Source: JALORV01 sp035429725
GTDB taxonomy: Bacteria; Pseudomonadota; Gammaproteobacteria; Burkholderiales; Burkholderiaceae_F
NCBI GenBank assembly: GCA_035429725.1
Contig: DAOMFI010000078.1
Coordinates: forward strand, 1-14,335
DNA: 14,335 nt
Direction: 5' to 3'
A model generated the notes under the pieces. That model saw only the letters and a list, made by a program, of their open reading frames with translations, was not told the DNA's origin and did not search any database. Every line of letters begins with the position of its first letter. Within the stretch, counting starts at the first letter, position 1. This document shows, in pieces, positions 1 through 6,595 of the stretch. A program made the position numbers and the translations under genes.

Positions 1-92
1 TCGATGCGCTGCGGCCGCTCGGTGTAATCGACCTGGCGATGCCGGCCACGCCGGAGCGGGTGTGGCGGGCGATTCGGGACGCGCGTCGCTGA
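1..92 (+). CDS. 3' end of a CoxL/xanthine-dehydrogenase-type molybdopterin-binding subunit (partial)
   Basis: Reading from base 3, the window opens inside a gene that ends at TGA 90-92. Only 29 residues are visible. They contain LRPLGV and the segment MPATPERVWRAI, which closely resembles the C-terminal tail of large (molybdopterin) subunits of aerobic CO dehydrogenase and related xanthine-dehydrogenase-family hydroxylases. In that family the large subunit binds the Mo-cytosine dinucleotide cofactor and works with FAD and 2Fe-2S subunits. Those partners would lie to the left and are not visible. The gene converges on the minus-strand peptide gene with a 53-bp gap. I saw no clear intrinsic terminator in that gap. 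Substrate cannot be inferred from this fragment. Confidence 0.72.
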   Translation, partial: DALRPLGVIDLAMPATPERVWRAIRDARR

Positions 93-145
93 GAAGGGCG
101 AGTGCTCAGCTTCCGACGCGTCTCACCGCTTCGCGAATCGCACCA

Positions 146-274
146 TCAAGCGGTTTGAATGAATGGAAAGGCGCCTCCGCCGACCGCTTCGAGCTCTTCG
201 GCGCAGAGCTCTTCCAGCGGAATCTCCGTCGAGCTTTCGACTTCGGCATCGACCCTGGCATGTCTGTCACCCAT
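146..274 (-). CDS. 42-aa peptide with double-glycine leader (bacteriocin/RiPP-precursor-like)
   Basis: This short minus-strand gene has ATG at 274-272 and TGA at 148-146. An ideal Shine-Dalgarno AAAGGAG sits 5 nt before the ATG, and this fixes the start despite a longer open frame upstream. The first ~33 residues are acidic (VDAEVESS...). They end in LEELCAEELEAVGGG, the pattern of double-glycine leaders (E-L/E-E-L-E-x-V-x-G-G) cleaved by C39 peptidase-ABC exporters in bacteriocins and Nif11-like precursors. The tail after GG is only GAFPFIQTA, or AFPFIQTA if cut after the third Gly, and is hydrophobic with one Pro. The single Cys lies in the leader. No C39 transporter or modification enzyme is in the window. 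It is divergent from the BTAD regulator, so the two may share a control region. Function is unknown. The gene call is good; the export-peptide role is inference. Confidence 0.68.
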   Translation of the reverse strand: MGDRHARVDAEVESSTEIPLEELCAEELEAVGGGAFPFIQTA

Positions 275-468
275 ACAGTCTCCTTTCCCGGCGTGAAGTT
301 GCCCCTCGTCGAGGCTATTGGATGCTCCTGCGGCCCCGCCCAGCGTGCAATCGCGTTGTTGCGGAGACCGAAGTCGGCAAGACCCGGGCTTCCGTTGGAC
401 GTTCGACGACTCTCTGTATAACGTTCCGGTAACGGTCACGCCGAACGATCGGTCCATCGAGTCCTTCG
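275..468. promoter_or_regulatory. Divergent control region between the peptide gene and the BTAD regulator
   Basis: These 194 bp separate two divergent starts. On the plus strand a sigma70-like promoter can be read: TTGGAC at 395-400, a 16-bp spacer, then TATAAC at 417-422, placing transcription start near 429 and a ~40-nt leader before the ATG at 469. The 11-bp-spaced TAACG repeat (419-434) overlaps this -10. On the minus strand the same bases give TATACA (419-414), a possible divergent -10 with only a poor -35. An imperfect inverted repeat, CGTTCCGGTAACG (422-434), lies in the same place. No promoter for the small peptide could be assigned confidently. Confidence 0.5.
419..434 (+). promoter_or_regulatory. 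Putative SARP/BTAD operator, copy 1
   Basis: The sequence is TAACGTTCCGGTAACG: two TAACG half-sites at 419-423 and 430-434, starting exactly 11 bp apart. SARP-family activators are known to bind tandem heptamers spaced by about one helical turn (11 bp), so this is the expected architecture. It matches copy 2 (3942-3957) at 14 of 16 positions. It lies 34 bp before the BTAD start and overlaps the best -10, suggesting autoregulation, perhaps repression. It could also act on the divergent peptide gene. Confidence 0.6.
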
Positions 469-3400
469 ATGGAGCCGCGCGTGGGCGACACCGGAACGCG
501 CAGTGCGCCTGCAGCGAACGCGCTGCACAGTTGGCTGCGCCTGGCGGAGTTGACCGTGCCCGAGAACGCGTCGCTCGCTGCGGTTCCTCGCTTGCGCCTG
601 CTGGCCATGCCGGCACTGGTGCTGGACGACGATGTCGCGGTGCAGCTTGAGCGCAAGGACGCGGCGTTGCTGGCCCTGCTCGCGTTCGAGGGACCGCTGC
701 CGCGATCGCGTGTCGCGGCGCTGCTGTGGCCGGATGCCGAGCCGCAGAACGCGCGCAACAGCCTGAGGCAGCGACTCTTCAGGCTGCGGCGTGCGGCCGG
801 ACGCGCCCTTGTCGAAGAAGACACCGCCCTGCGGCTGGCTGCGTCCGTCGAACACGATCTGAAGGCGCCTGCGGATCGCATAAAGGCCGATCCAGAGGCC
901 GTTGCAGGAGAATTGCTGGGAGCGTTTGTCTACGAGGACTGCGACGAACTCGCCGACTGGGTGCGCAGCGCCCGTGAGCGCTTTCGCGTTCTGCGACGCG
1001 ATGCGATCGCGGAGGCGGCGGCGCACGAGGAGAGCGCGGGACATGTGGCTCGCGCGCTCGTGTACGCCGAGCGACTGTTCGCCGAGGATCCGCTGTCCGA
1101 GCAGGCCCACCGTCTCGTCATGCGCCTGCACTATCGGCGCGGTGATCGCTCGGCAGCCTTGGCCGCCTACGCCCGCTGTCGCCAGTGGCTCAGGCAGGAG
1201 CTGTCGGCCGAGCCCAGTGTCGAGACGCGCGAACTCGCTCAGCTGATCGAGCGCTCCGGGGAGTTGCCCGGCACATCCGTCCGGCCTGTACCTGCGGTCA
1301 TCGCGCGTCCACCGCTGCTGGTCGGCCGGGATCGCGAGTGGCAGGCGCTCGTGGGCGCATGGAACAGCGGCCGCGTGGTCCTGCTGACCGGCGACGCAGG
1401 CATGGGCAAGACCCGGTTGCTGGGCGACTGCGCGCAGGCGCAGGCCATTCCGCTGATCGGCGCCCGACCCGGCGACGCCCGCGTGCCCTATGCGCTGTTG
1501 ACAAGACTGCTGCGGGCGACATTTCAGGCGCTGCCGGAGACTCGCGAAAGAAGCGGGCTGCTGACCACAGCGGCGCGCTCCGAACTCGCGCGCCTGTTGC
1601 CGGAGTTGGGCACACCGCCGCCGGGAGCGCTGAACGAGGCGCGGTTCCGGCAGGCCTTGTGCGATGTCATGGCGGCGCATGTCGCCGCCGGGCTGGACGG
1701 CATCGCACTCGACGACCTTCACTTCTGCGACACAGCAACGCTCGAACTGCTGCCACTGCTCGCAGGCACCCGGCTGAAGCTTGCGCTGGCGGTGCGCGGT
1801 GCGGAATGTCCCGAGCCGCTAGCCGCGTGGCTGCGAGCCGAGGACGGCACCGGCCTGGTCGAAGTGCCACTGCAACCGCTCACGGAGGCCGCAGTTCATG
1901 CCCTGCTGGAGTCCCTTGCGCTGCCGGACATCGACGCCGACGTGCTCGCCGCATCGCTCGTCCACCACACCGGCGGAAATCCGTTCTTCCTGCTCGAGAC
2001 GATCGGCGCGCTGATTGCGCGAGGCAGTTCTTCGCAACGCCATCTGCCGGCGTCTCCCACCGTGGGCGCCCTGCTCGAGCGGCGCCTCGCACAGCTCAGC
2101 CCCGCCGCACTGCGGCTGGCCCAGGTGGCGGCCCTGGCCGGCGTGGACTTCGACGCCGAACTGGCGGCGTCTGTGCTCGAGCAGCATCCGCTCGAGCTCG
2201 TCGGCGCCTGGCGCGAGCTCGAAGCAGCCCAGATGGTTCGCGAGAGAAGCTTTGCGCACGATCTGATCTTCGAGGCAGCGCAGCGTTCCGTGCCGCAGCC
2301 GATCGCACAGGTGCTGCACAAATCGATCGGCGCCTTCCTCGAGAGTCGCGGCGCCCCGCCGGCACGCGTTGCCCATCACTGGGCCGAAGGCGCCGATTGG
2401 CATCGCGCTGCCGAACAGTTCAACCTCGCCGCCAGGGCCAGCTTCAATGCGTCCCGTTTTCCCGAGGCCGGCGAATACTTCCGCAGCGCCGCGTCCTGTT
2501 TCGAGCGCGCCGGCGCGCAGGCCGAACAGCACTCGGCCCTGCAGGAGCTCGCCGGATGCCAGATCAAGGCCTTCGACCTGAGCGGCGCCCGCGAAGTCGC
2601 CGAGCTGCTGCTGCGCATCTCCGCGAACGATGACCAGATCGGCTGGGCGCTCGATCGGCTCATCGACACCCTCAACATGGGACGACAGGACGATGCCGCC
2701 GCGTTGAACGCGGCCATGGAGATGCGGCGACGGGGCCTTGCATCGAGCAACCGCTGGATGGAGTTCAACGCGACGCGCAAACTGGCTGTCACGCTTGCGC
2801 ATCTTGGTCGCTTCGAGGAGGCGCTGGCACTGTTCGGTACGCAGGCCGACTGGATCGAAGCCAATCTGCACGAGTGGAATGTCCACGTCTGGCTGTGCGA
2901 CAACGCCTACGTGCTGGACCTGGCCGACCGGCTGGACAGCGCGATCGAGTCTTACCGCCGCGCGGAGGCTCTCGCGCGGGAGCACAAGAACTGGTGGGTC
3001 GTGTACGTCGCGATGCGCAATGTGGCACTGACTTCCGCATGGACAGGTCGGCTCGAAGCGGCGGCGGCTGCTTCGGATGACGCCGTGCACTTCTCCGGCC
3101 GGCTCGGCGACGCGCTGGTCGAACGCAATCCGCGCGACTCGGGGCGACGTGCTGCGCTGCTGTTGGCGACCGGACGCGTGGGCGACGCGTTCGACCTGTT
3201 GGAAGATGCCTGCAGCATCCTTCGCAGTGGGGGCAGTCCGTTCTGGCTGGCGTTCTGCGCCGATCAGCTGGCGCTGCTCTACGCTCATGTCGGACAGCCG
3301 GCGCGCGCGCGTGAACTGCTGGCGCAGGACTTGCCGCCGCTGCCCCCGGAGGCCGAGATCTCACGCTGGATCGCCCGGTCTCGCGCTGCCCGCGCGGGCG

Positions 3401-3903
3401 GGCGGGGGCCGATCCCCGCACCGGGCAGGGTGCTCAAGGCGATCAATTCCGATGGCTGCCCGACGCGCTGGGTCCTGCTCGCGATGCTCGAGAATGCGCA
3501 CGCTATCGATGCCGGCAAGGCACTCGCACTTTGCCGGCACGTCGAGGAGCGTGCGCGTCAAGCCGGTCAAACGGCGATCCGGCTTCATGCGCTCGGGCTG
3601 GCGGCCGAGCGGGCCGCAGGCTGTGGCGACAGGATCGGCGCGGGCGATCTCGCAGCAGAGGCCCTGAACCTCGCCCGACAGTTCGGTCCGGTCGGCATCT
3701 CGGTGCCGGAGCTGATGTGGGGCATTCATCGCGCCGCCAGCGCTGCCGGAGACTCCAACGGCGCCCGCGAGGCAATTCGGCGCGGCGTGCAGTTCCTCGA
3801 ATTGTCGGCCCTGCCGAACGTTCCTCCGGATTTTCGTGAAAGCTTTCTGCACCGTAACCCGACGCATCGCGCGCTGCTCACGGAGGCTACCCGCCAGAGA
3901 TAG
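469..3903 (+). CDS. SARP/BTAD-family transcriptional regulator with AAA-type ATPase and TPR-like region
   Basis: This 1144-aa protein is a large cytoplasmic regulator of the AfsR/SARP type. Residues ~41-130 form an OmpR-like winged-helix DNA-binding domain (RLRLL..., LERKDAALLALLA, NSLRQRLFRLRR). Residues ~148-265 are the bacterial transcriptional activator (BTAD) helical repeat domain (AERLFAEDPLSEQAHR, ELSAEPS). An NTPase follows, with Walker A GDAGMGKT (308-315) and Walker B ending in DDLH (415-418). From ~640 to the end are helical repeats resembling TPR (AAEQFNLAARASFNASRFPEA, GRFEEALALF). There is no C-terminal LuxR HTH. Such proteins usually couple ATP/ligand sensing to gene activation; the ligand is unknown here. 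The start is uncertain: ATG 469 has no good Shine-Dalgarno, and GTG 556, preceded by GGCGGAG, would remove ~29 residues but keep the DNA-binding domain. The regulator sits directly upstream of the secreted-protein operon and shares an operator-like repeat with it. Confidence 0.9.
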   Translation: MEPRVGDTGTRSAPAANALHSWLRLAELTVPENASLAAVPRLRLLAMPALVLDDDVAVQLERKDAALLALLAFEGPLPRSRVAALLWPDAEPQNARNSLRQRLFRLRRAAGRALVEEDTALRLAASVEHDLKAPADRIKADPEAVAGELLGAFVYEDCDELADWVRSARERFRVLRRDAIAEAAAHEESAGHVARALVYAERLFAEDPLSEQAHRLVMRLHYRRGDRSAALAAYARCRQWLRQELSAEPSVETRELAQLIERSGELPGTSVRPVPAVIARPPLLVGRDREWQALVGAWNSGRVVLLTGDAGMGKTRLLGDCAQAQAIPLIGARPGDARVPYALLTRLLRATFQALPETRERSGLLTTAARSELARLLPELGTPPPGALNEARFRQALCDVMAAHVAAGLDGIALDDLHFCDTATLELLPLLAGTRLKLALAVRGAECPEPLAAWLRAEDGTGLVEVPLQPLTEAAVHALLESLALPDIDADVLAASLVHHTGGNPFFLLETIGALIARGSSSQRHLPASPTVGALLERRLAQLSPAALRLAQVAALAGVDFDAELAASVLEQHPLELVGAWRELEAAQMVRERSFAHDLIFEAAQRSVPQPIAQVLHKSIGAFLESRGAPPARVAHHWAEGADWHRAAEQFNLAARASFNASRFPEAGEYFRSAASCFERAGAQAEQHSALQELAGCQIKAFDLSGAREVAELLLRISANDDQIGWALDRLIDTLNMGRQDDAAALNAAMEMRRRGLASSNRWMEFNATRKLAVTLAHLGRFEEALALFGTQADWIEANLHEWNVHVWLCDNAYVLDLADRLDSAIESYRRAEALAREHKNWWVVYVAMRNVALTSAWTGRLEAAAAASDDAVHFSGRLGDALVERNPRDSGRRAALLLATGRVGDAFDLLEDACSILRSGGSPFWLAFCADQLALLYAHVGQPARARELLAQDLPPLPPEAEISRWIARSRAARAGGRGPIPAPGRVLKAINSDGCPTRWVLLAMLENAHAIDAGKALALCRHVEERARQAGQTAIRLHALGLAAERAAGCGDRIGAGDLAAEALNLARQFGPVGISVPELMWGIHRAASAAGDSNGAREAIRRGVQFLELSALPNVPPDFRESFLHRNPTHRALLTEATRQR

Positions 3904-4013
3904 CCTGGGATTACTGGTCTGTCGGCGAGCGACTCGCCCAGTAACGGCCCGGTAACGCCCCTCTCGCAACCTTGCCGTCGATGCCGCACGACGGCGCTGA
4001 CGAGGAGGTTGCG
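3904..4013. promoter_or_regulatory. Intergenic control region of the secreted-protein operon
   Basis: These 110 bp follow the regulator's stop. They hold a perfect 6-bp stem, GGCGAG/CTCGCC (3924-3938, loop CGA), that can be extended by ACTGG (3913-3917) pairing with CCAGT (3938-3942) across a short asymmetric bulge. No T-tract follows, so it is not a convincing intrinsic terminator. The operator-like TAACG pair starts at 3942, at the hairpin's right edge. No good sigma70 -10/-35 pair was seen, which fits an activator-dependent promoter, but this is inference. Confidence 0.45.
3942..3957 (+). promoter_or_regulatory. Putative SARP/BTAD operator, copy 2
   Basis: The sequence is TAACGGCCCGGTAACG, with half-sites at 3942-3946 and 3953-3957, again 11 bp apart, and the same CCGG in the spacer as copy 1. 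It ends 56 bp before the ATG of the CsgG-like gene. Other TAACG words I found by eye (near 9983, 10145 and 11694) are single and inside coding sequence, so the paired form seems confined to these two promoter regions. Confidence 0.6.
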
Positions 4014-4922
4014 ATGACGATGAACCAGGCGATCGATCCACGCTCGCGCGTCCGCGGCAACGGGGCGAACCGGCTGCTCACGCTGCTGCTGACGGGCGTG
4101 GCGCTGACCCCGGTGGCAGCGCTCGCAGCAGACCCGCAGCCCGGCGGCGGACACGCTACGCAGGCGCAGGGTGCAGCGGCCGGCGGAAACACGTCCGAAG
4201 CCAACAGCCAGCTCGAAACCTGTCCCGAGACGCTCGGCACGATCAGCATTGACGAGCAGACCAACGCCGGCTGGTACAGCGCCTATCAGAGCCAGTACAA
4301 GATGGGTTCGACGGTGCCCGCGCTGCGCCTGATCATTCAGCAGTCGAACTGCTTCGTCATCGTCGACCGCGGGCGCGGGCTGGCTGCTCGCAACCGCGAG
4401 ATGGCGCTGATGCGTGGCGAAGAAGGGCGCGCCGGCAGCAACGTGCAGGGCGGGCAAATCGCCGCCGCCGACTACACGATGATCCCCGAAGTGATCCTGT
4501 CCGACCGCGGCGGGCAGCGCGCCGGTGGCGGGATGGGCGGCCTGCTGGGCCGGACCGGTCTTGGCGCCGTTGTCGGCGGAATCGCCGGCTCGATGTCGAC
4601 CAACGAAGCCGGCGCGATCCTGACACTGGTCGACAACCGTTCGACCGTGCAACTCGCCGCGTCCGAGGGCTACTCGAAGAACGTTGACTTCGCCATGTTC
4701 GGCGGAGTCTTTGGTGGAGCCGGGGGCGGTGCGGGGGGCGCATACACCAGCACGCCGCAAGGCAAGGTCATCTTCGCGGCGTTCACCGACTCCTACAACA
4801 AGATGGTGCGCGCCCTGCGCAACTACAAGGCTCAGCAAGTGCGCGGCGGCCTCGGCACTGGCGGCCGGCTCGGCGTGCAGGGGGGCAGCACCGACGCGTC
4901 GCGCGAAGTCGGAAGGCAGTAG
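4014..4922 (+). CDS. CsgG/HfaB-like secreted protein
   Basis: ATG 4014 is chosen because AGGAGG lies 5 nt upstream; an earlier in-frame ATG at 3972 has no such site. The product is 302 aa. Residues 1-38 form a signal peptide (hydrophobic LLTLLLTGVALTPVAALA, cleavage about ALA|AD). The region ~70-160 has the CsgG-family feel: VPALRLIIQQSNCFVIVDRG, then IPEVILSD. Residues 201-225 (ILTLVDNRSTVQLAASEGY) match the family's strand on which the protein's state or attributes are listed. CsgG itself is an outer-membrane lipoprotein pore for curli subunits. This protein lacks a lipobox Cys and has glycine-rich inserts (166-192, 230-242), so it may be a periplasmic or differently anchored relative. It is first in the five-gene run and nearest the operator. 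Family assignment is by motif recognition only. Confidence 0.7.
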   Translation: MTMNQAIDPRSRVRGNGANRLLTLLLTGVALTPVAALAADPQPGGGHATQAQGAAAGGNTSEANSQLETCPETLGTISIDEQTNAGWYSAYQSQYKMGSTVPALRLIIQQSNCFVIVDRGRGLAARNREMALMRGEEGRAGSNVQGGQIAAADYTMIPEVILSDRGGQRAGGGMGGLLGRTGLGAVVGGIAGSMSTNEAGAILTLVDNRSTVQLAASEGYSKNVDFAMFGGVFGGAGGGAGGAYTSTPQGKVIFAAFTDSYNKMVRALRNYKAQQVRGGLGTGGRLGVQGGSTDASREVGRQ

Positions 4923-4926
4923 GCCT

Positions 4927-5409
4927 ATGCGTCCACGCTGGTTCAACGAGAAGTGCGTCATCGGCGTCGTGCTGCTGGCGCTGCCAATGGCCGCATCTGC
5001 GGAGTACTTCAGCCTCTACCTACGCTGCCAGGGCGAGGTCGTGTCGTCTGCCGGCAAGACGCCGGGGCACCTCGACGTGGCGATGCGCGACAACAACCAG
5101 TCGGCGGTGATCCAGCGCTCGAACGTCCTGCCGGTGGGCGAGAAGATGAAGTACGAGGTCTCTCCGGCGACCTACAGCATGACCTACCGCACCGGACAGC
5201 GCACGCAGCTCTATTACGACTGGATGCGGGGGCAGCTCTTCGCGTGGGACCCGGCGCTGAAACGGCTCGCGTACATCCGGCTGTCGATCGATCGCCAGAA
5301 CGGCAATCTGGAAGGCGACTTCCGCAACAGCGACGACACGATCCTCGCGCGCTTTGGCATGCGTTGCGAAAAGGTCGACCCGTCGGCACTGCCGGCGCCG
5401 AAGTTCTAG
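4927..5409 (+). CDS. Secreted protein of unknown function (160 aa)
   Basis: ATG 4927 lies 4 bp after the CsgG-like stop, with GGAAGG about 10 nt upstream, so translation is probably coupled. Residues 1-25 are a signal peptide (VIGVVLLALPMAASA|EYF). The mature protein has two cysteines, Cys34 in LRCQGEV and Cys147 in GMRCEKV, one near each end, suggesting a disulfide closing a small beta-rich fold. The middle contains the repeated-strand pattern YSMTYRTG, LYYDWMRG and LAYIRLSIDRQNGNLEG. I do not recognise the family. The small, secreted, Cys-paired build resembles periplasmic binding or inhibitor proteins, but nothing specific supports a function. Confidence 0.83.
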   Translation: MRPRWFNEKCVIGVVLLALPMAASAEYFSLYLRCQGEVVSSAGKTPGHLDVAMRDNNQSAVIQRSNVLPVGEKMKYEVSPATYSMTYRTGQRTQLYYDWMRGQLFAWDPALKRLAYIRLSIDRQNGNLEGDFRNSDDTILARFGMRCEKVDPSALPAPKF

Positions 5410-5421
5410 CGCCACTACGAA

Positions 5422-5459
5422 TCCGCCCGCCCGGGCGGAACTCGCTGCCAGCGGCAGCG
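5422..5459 (+). repeat. Two tandem perfect GC hairpins in the ivy-like gene leader
   Basis: Hairpin one is TCCGCCC/GGGCGGA with a GCCC loop (5422-5439). Hairpin two is CGCTGCC/GGCAGCG with an AGC loop (5443-5459). Each stem is 7 bp without mismatch and only 3 nt separate them. They fill the 70-bp gap between the 160-aa gene and the Ivy-like gene, ending 8 nt before its ribosome binding site. No T-tract follows, so an RNA-stability or partial-termination element is more likely than a classical terminator. Confidence 0.55.
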
Positions 5460-5479
5460 CATCGAACAGGGAGTTGACC

Positions 5480-5941
5480 ATGCTGGGATGGCTGAGCAGG
5501 GCTGCGCTCGTCGTCGCACTCGGCGTCACTGCGGCAACCGCCGCGGCACAGACCGCCGGCGCGAACGGACAGAAGACCTTCAAGGGCTACGCGCTGACTG
5601 AACTGAGCGCAGCCGGACTGCTGTACGACCCCAAGGCGAAAGCCGGCTACTACAAGGCGCTCGGCCCGCTCGCCAAGGAGCCGTGGCTCGCCAAACTGGA
5701 CGGCCCCAGTCCGCAGAACCGGCCCGTCAAGGTCGCCAATACCGACTTCGTACTCGTCGCCGCCTGCAAGAACCGCGACTGCGCCGACCACAACACCGTG
5801 CTGTTGTGGTCCGCGCCGGACTTGGTCTACGGCAAGGTCTACCAGCGCGGCAAGTCGACGCTGATCGGTTCGCCGCCGCCCGCGGTAGCGGCGGAGCTCG
5901 AGAAGCTGTGGAAGACCGAATGGCGGTCGCAACCGAAGTGA
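5480..5941 (+). CDS. Ivy-family (inhibitor of vertebrate lysozyme) protein
   Basis: ATG 5480 is set by AGGGAG 6 nt upstream. The product has 153 aa with a signal peptide to about residue 23 (ALVVALGVTAATAAA|Q). The key family mark is the disulfide loop C96-K-N-R-D-C101 within LVAACKNRDCADHNTVLLW, matching the C-K-P-H-D-C loop of Ivy, followed by VYGKVY and the C-terminal helix VAAELEKLWKTEW. Ivy proteins act in the periplasm and plug the active site of C-type lysozyme, protecting the wall from host lysozyme or lytic transglycosylases. Here the loop His that enters the lysozyme active site in E. coli Ivy is replaced by Arg, so target or potency may differ. It is third of five secreted genes. 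Family call is fairly firm; activity is unproven. Confidence 0.8.
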   Translation: MLGWLSRAALVVALGVTAATAAAQTAGANGQKTFKGYALTELSAAGLLYDPKAKAGYYKALGPLAKEPWLAKLDGPSPQNRPVKVANTDFVLVAACKNRDCADHNTVLLWSAPDLVYGKVYQRGKSTLIGSPPPAVAAELEKLWKTEWRSQPK

Positions 5942-5975
5942 TGTACGGCGCGCTCTGCTCTGCACAGGAGGCGGT

Positions 5976-6524
5976 ATGAAATCCGTACGAACGGCCTTGA
6001 TCGTGCTGGCCGGAGTGGCTTTCGGAACGACGCAAGCCGACGCCGCAACGCTCGGCGACGTCGCTGCGGCGCTCGCCGCCCCGGCCGCATCGCCACAGGC
6101 GACCAACGACTGGACAGCTTTCGCGAAGCTCAAGGGCGCGCAGTGGCAAGGCAACGCGCCGAAGCGCGGTGGCAGCAAGTACTACTGGAACGGCAAGGTT
6201 CCGATCGACGGCGTCGGCTCGGGCCAGGTCAGTCTCGTCGGCGGTCAGAAAGCGCTGGACTCGGCCACGGTCGACTGGCCGAAGGACATCGCGCTGGCGA
6301 AGGTGCCGGAGATGCTTGCGGCGCAGTTCCCGAAGGGCACGAAGCTCGAGCAGGTGCGCGGCGCCTGCCCGGACGAGCGCCTCAGCGGCTCGCGCATCTA
6401 CCGCGCGACGCTCGCGGGACGCAAGTCGCTTTACTTGCACGTCCAGTACGCCGCTAATGATCGCGGCGCCGCGACCTCGACGATCGAGATGGAACCCCAG
6501 CGCAACAAAGGCTGGATTTGTTGA
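5976..6524 (+). CDS. Secreted protein of unknown function (182 aa)
   Basis: ATG 5976 follows AGGAGG by 6 nt, 34 bp after the Ivy-like gene. A signal peptide spans residues 1-23 (ALIVLAGVAFGTTQADA|A). The mature part starts with an alanine-rich stretch (27-40), then a Gly/aromatic region (KYYWNGKVPIDGVGSGQVSLVGG). Two Cys remain, Cys131 (GACPDERLSG) and the very last residue, Cys182 (KGWIC), which could pair. The tail YLHVQYAANDRGAATSTIEME looks like beta strands. No family was recognised. Its position and build match the other small secreted members of this run. Confidence 0.83.
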   Translation: MKSVRTALIVLAGVAFGTTQADAATLGDVAAALAAPAASPQATNDWTAFAKLKGAQWQGNAPKRGGSKYYWNGKVPIDGVGSGQVSLVGGQKALDSATVDWPKDIALAKVPEMLAAQFPKGTKLEQVRGACPDERLSGSRIYRATLAGRKSLYLHVQYAANDRGAATSTIEMEPQRNKGWIC

Positions 6525-6595
6525 GCGCAGAACGGCAGCACTGTAGATCGACGACGCGCGCCGGCTACGGAAAGAGTCGGCAACGAGGAGAACCG

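Noticed and set aside
422..434. Palindrome-like CGTTCCGGTAACG as a dimeric repressor site
   Set aside because: The inverted symmetry is imperfect and absent from the second copy, while the direct repeat is shared by both, so the direct-repeat reading is preferred.
146..616. Full 156-codon reading of the minus-strand frame containing the small peptide
   Set aside because: The upstream part is Arg-rich, overlaps the regulator start and lacks a ribosome binding site; the AAAGGAG before the internal ATG at 274 marks the real start.
436..1722. 428-codon open frame on the minus strand
   Set aside because: It lies antisense to the clearly conserved winged-helix, BTAD and Walker A coding of the regulator; its translation is Arg/Gln-rich with no motif. 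High GC makes long antisense frames common.
1185..2633. 482-codon plus-strand open frame in another frame of the regulator
   Set aside because: Translation is Arg/Ala/Gly-rich low complexity, typical of a GC-rich shifted frame; the regulator frame carries the conserved motifs throughout, so there is no frameshift.
1819..3288. 489-codon minus-strand open frame
   Set aside because: Antisense to the ATPase and TPR-like part of the regulator, with no recognisable domain or good ribosome binding site.
3726..4961. 411-codon minus-strand open frame
   Set aside because: It spans the end of the regulator, the operator region and the CsgG-like gene, whose plus-strand start has a perfect Shine-Dalgarno and signal peptide; composition is shadow-like.
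5009..6178. 389-codon minus-strand open frame
   Set aside because: Antisense to three plus-strand genes, each with its own ribosome binding site and signal peptide.
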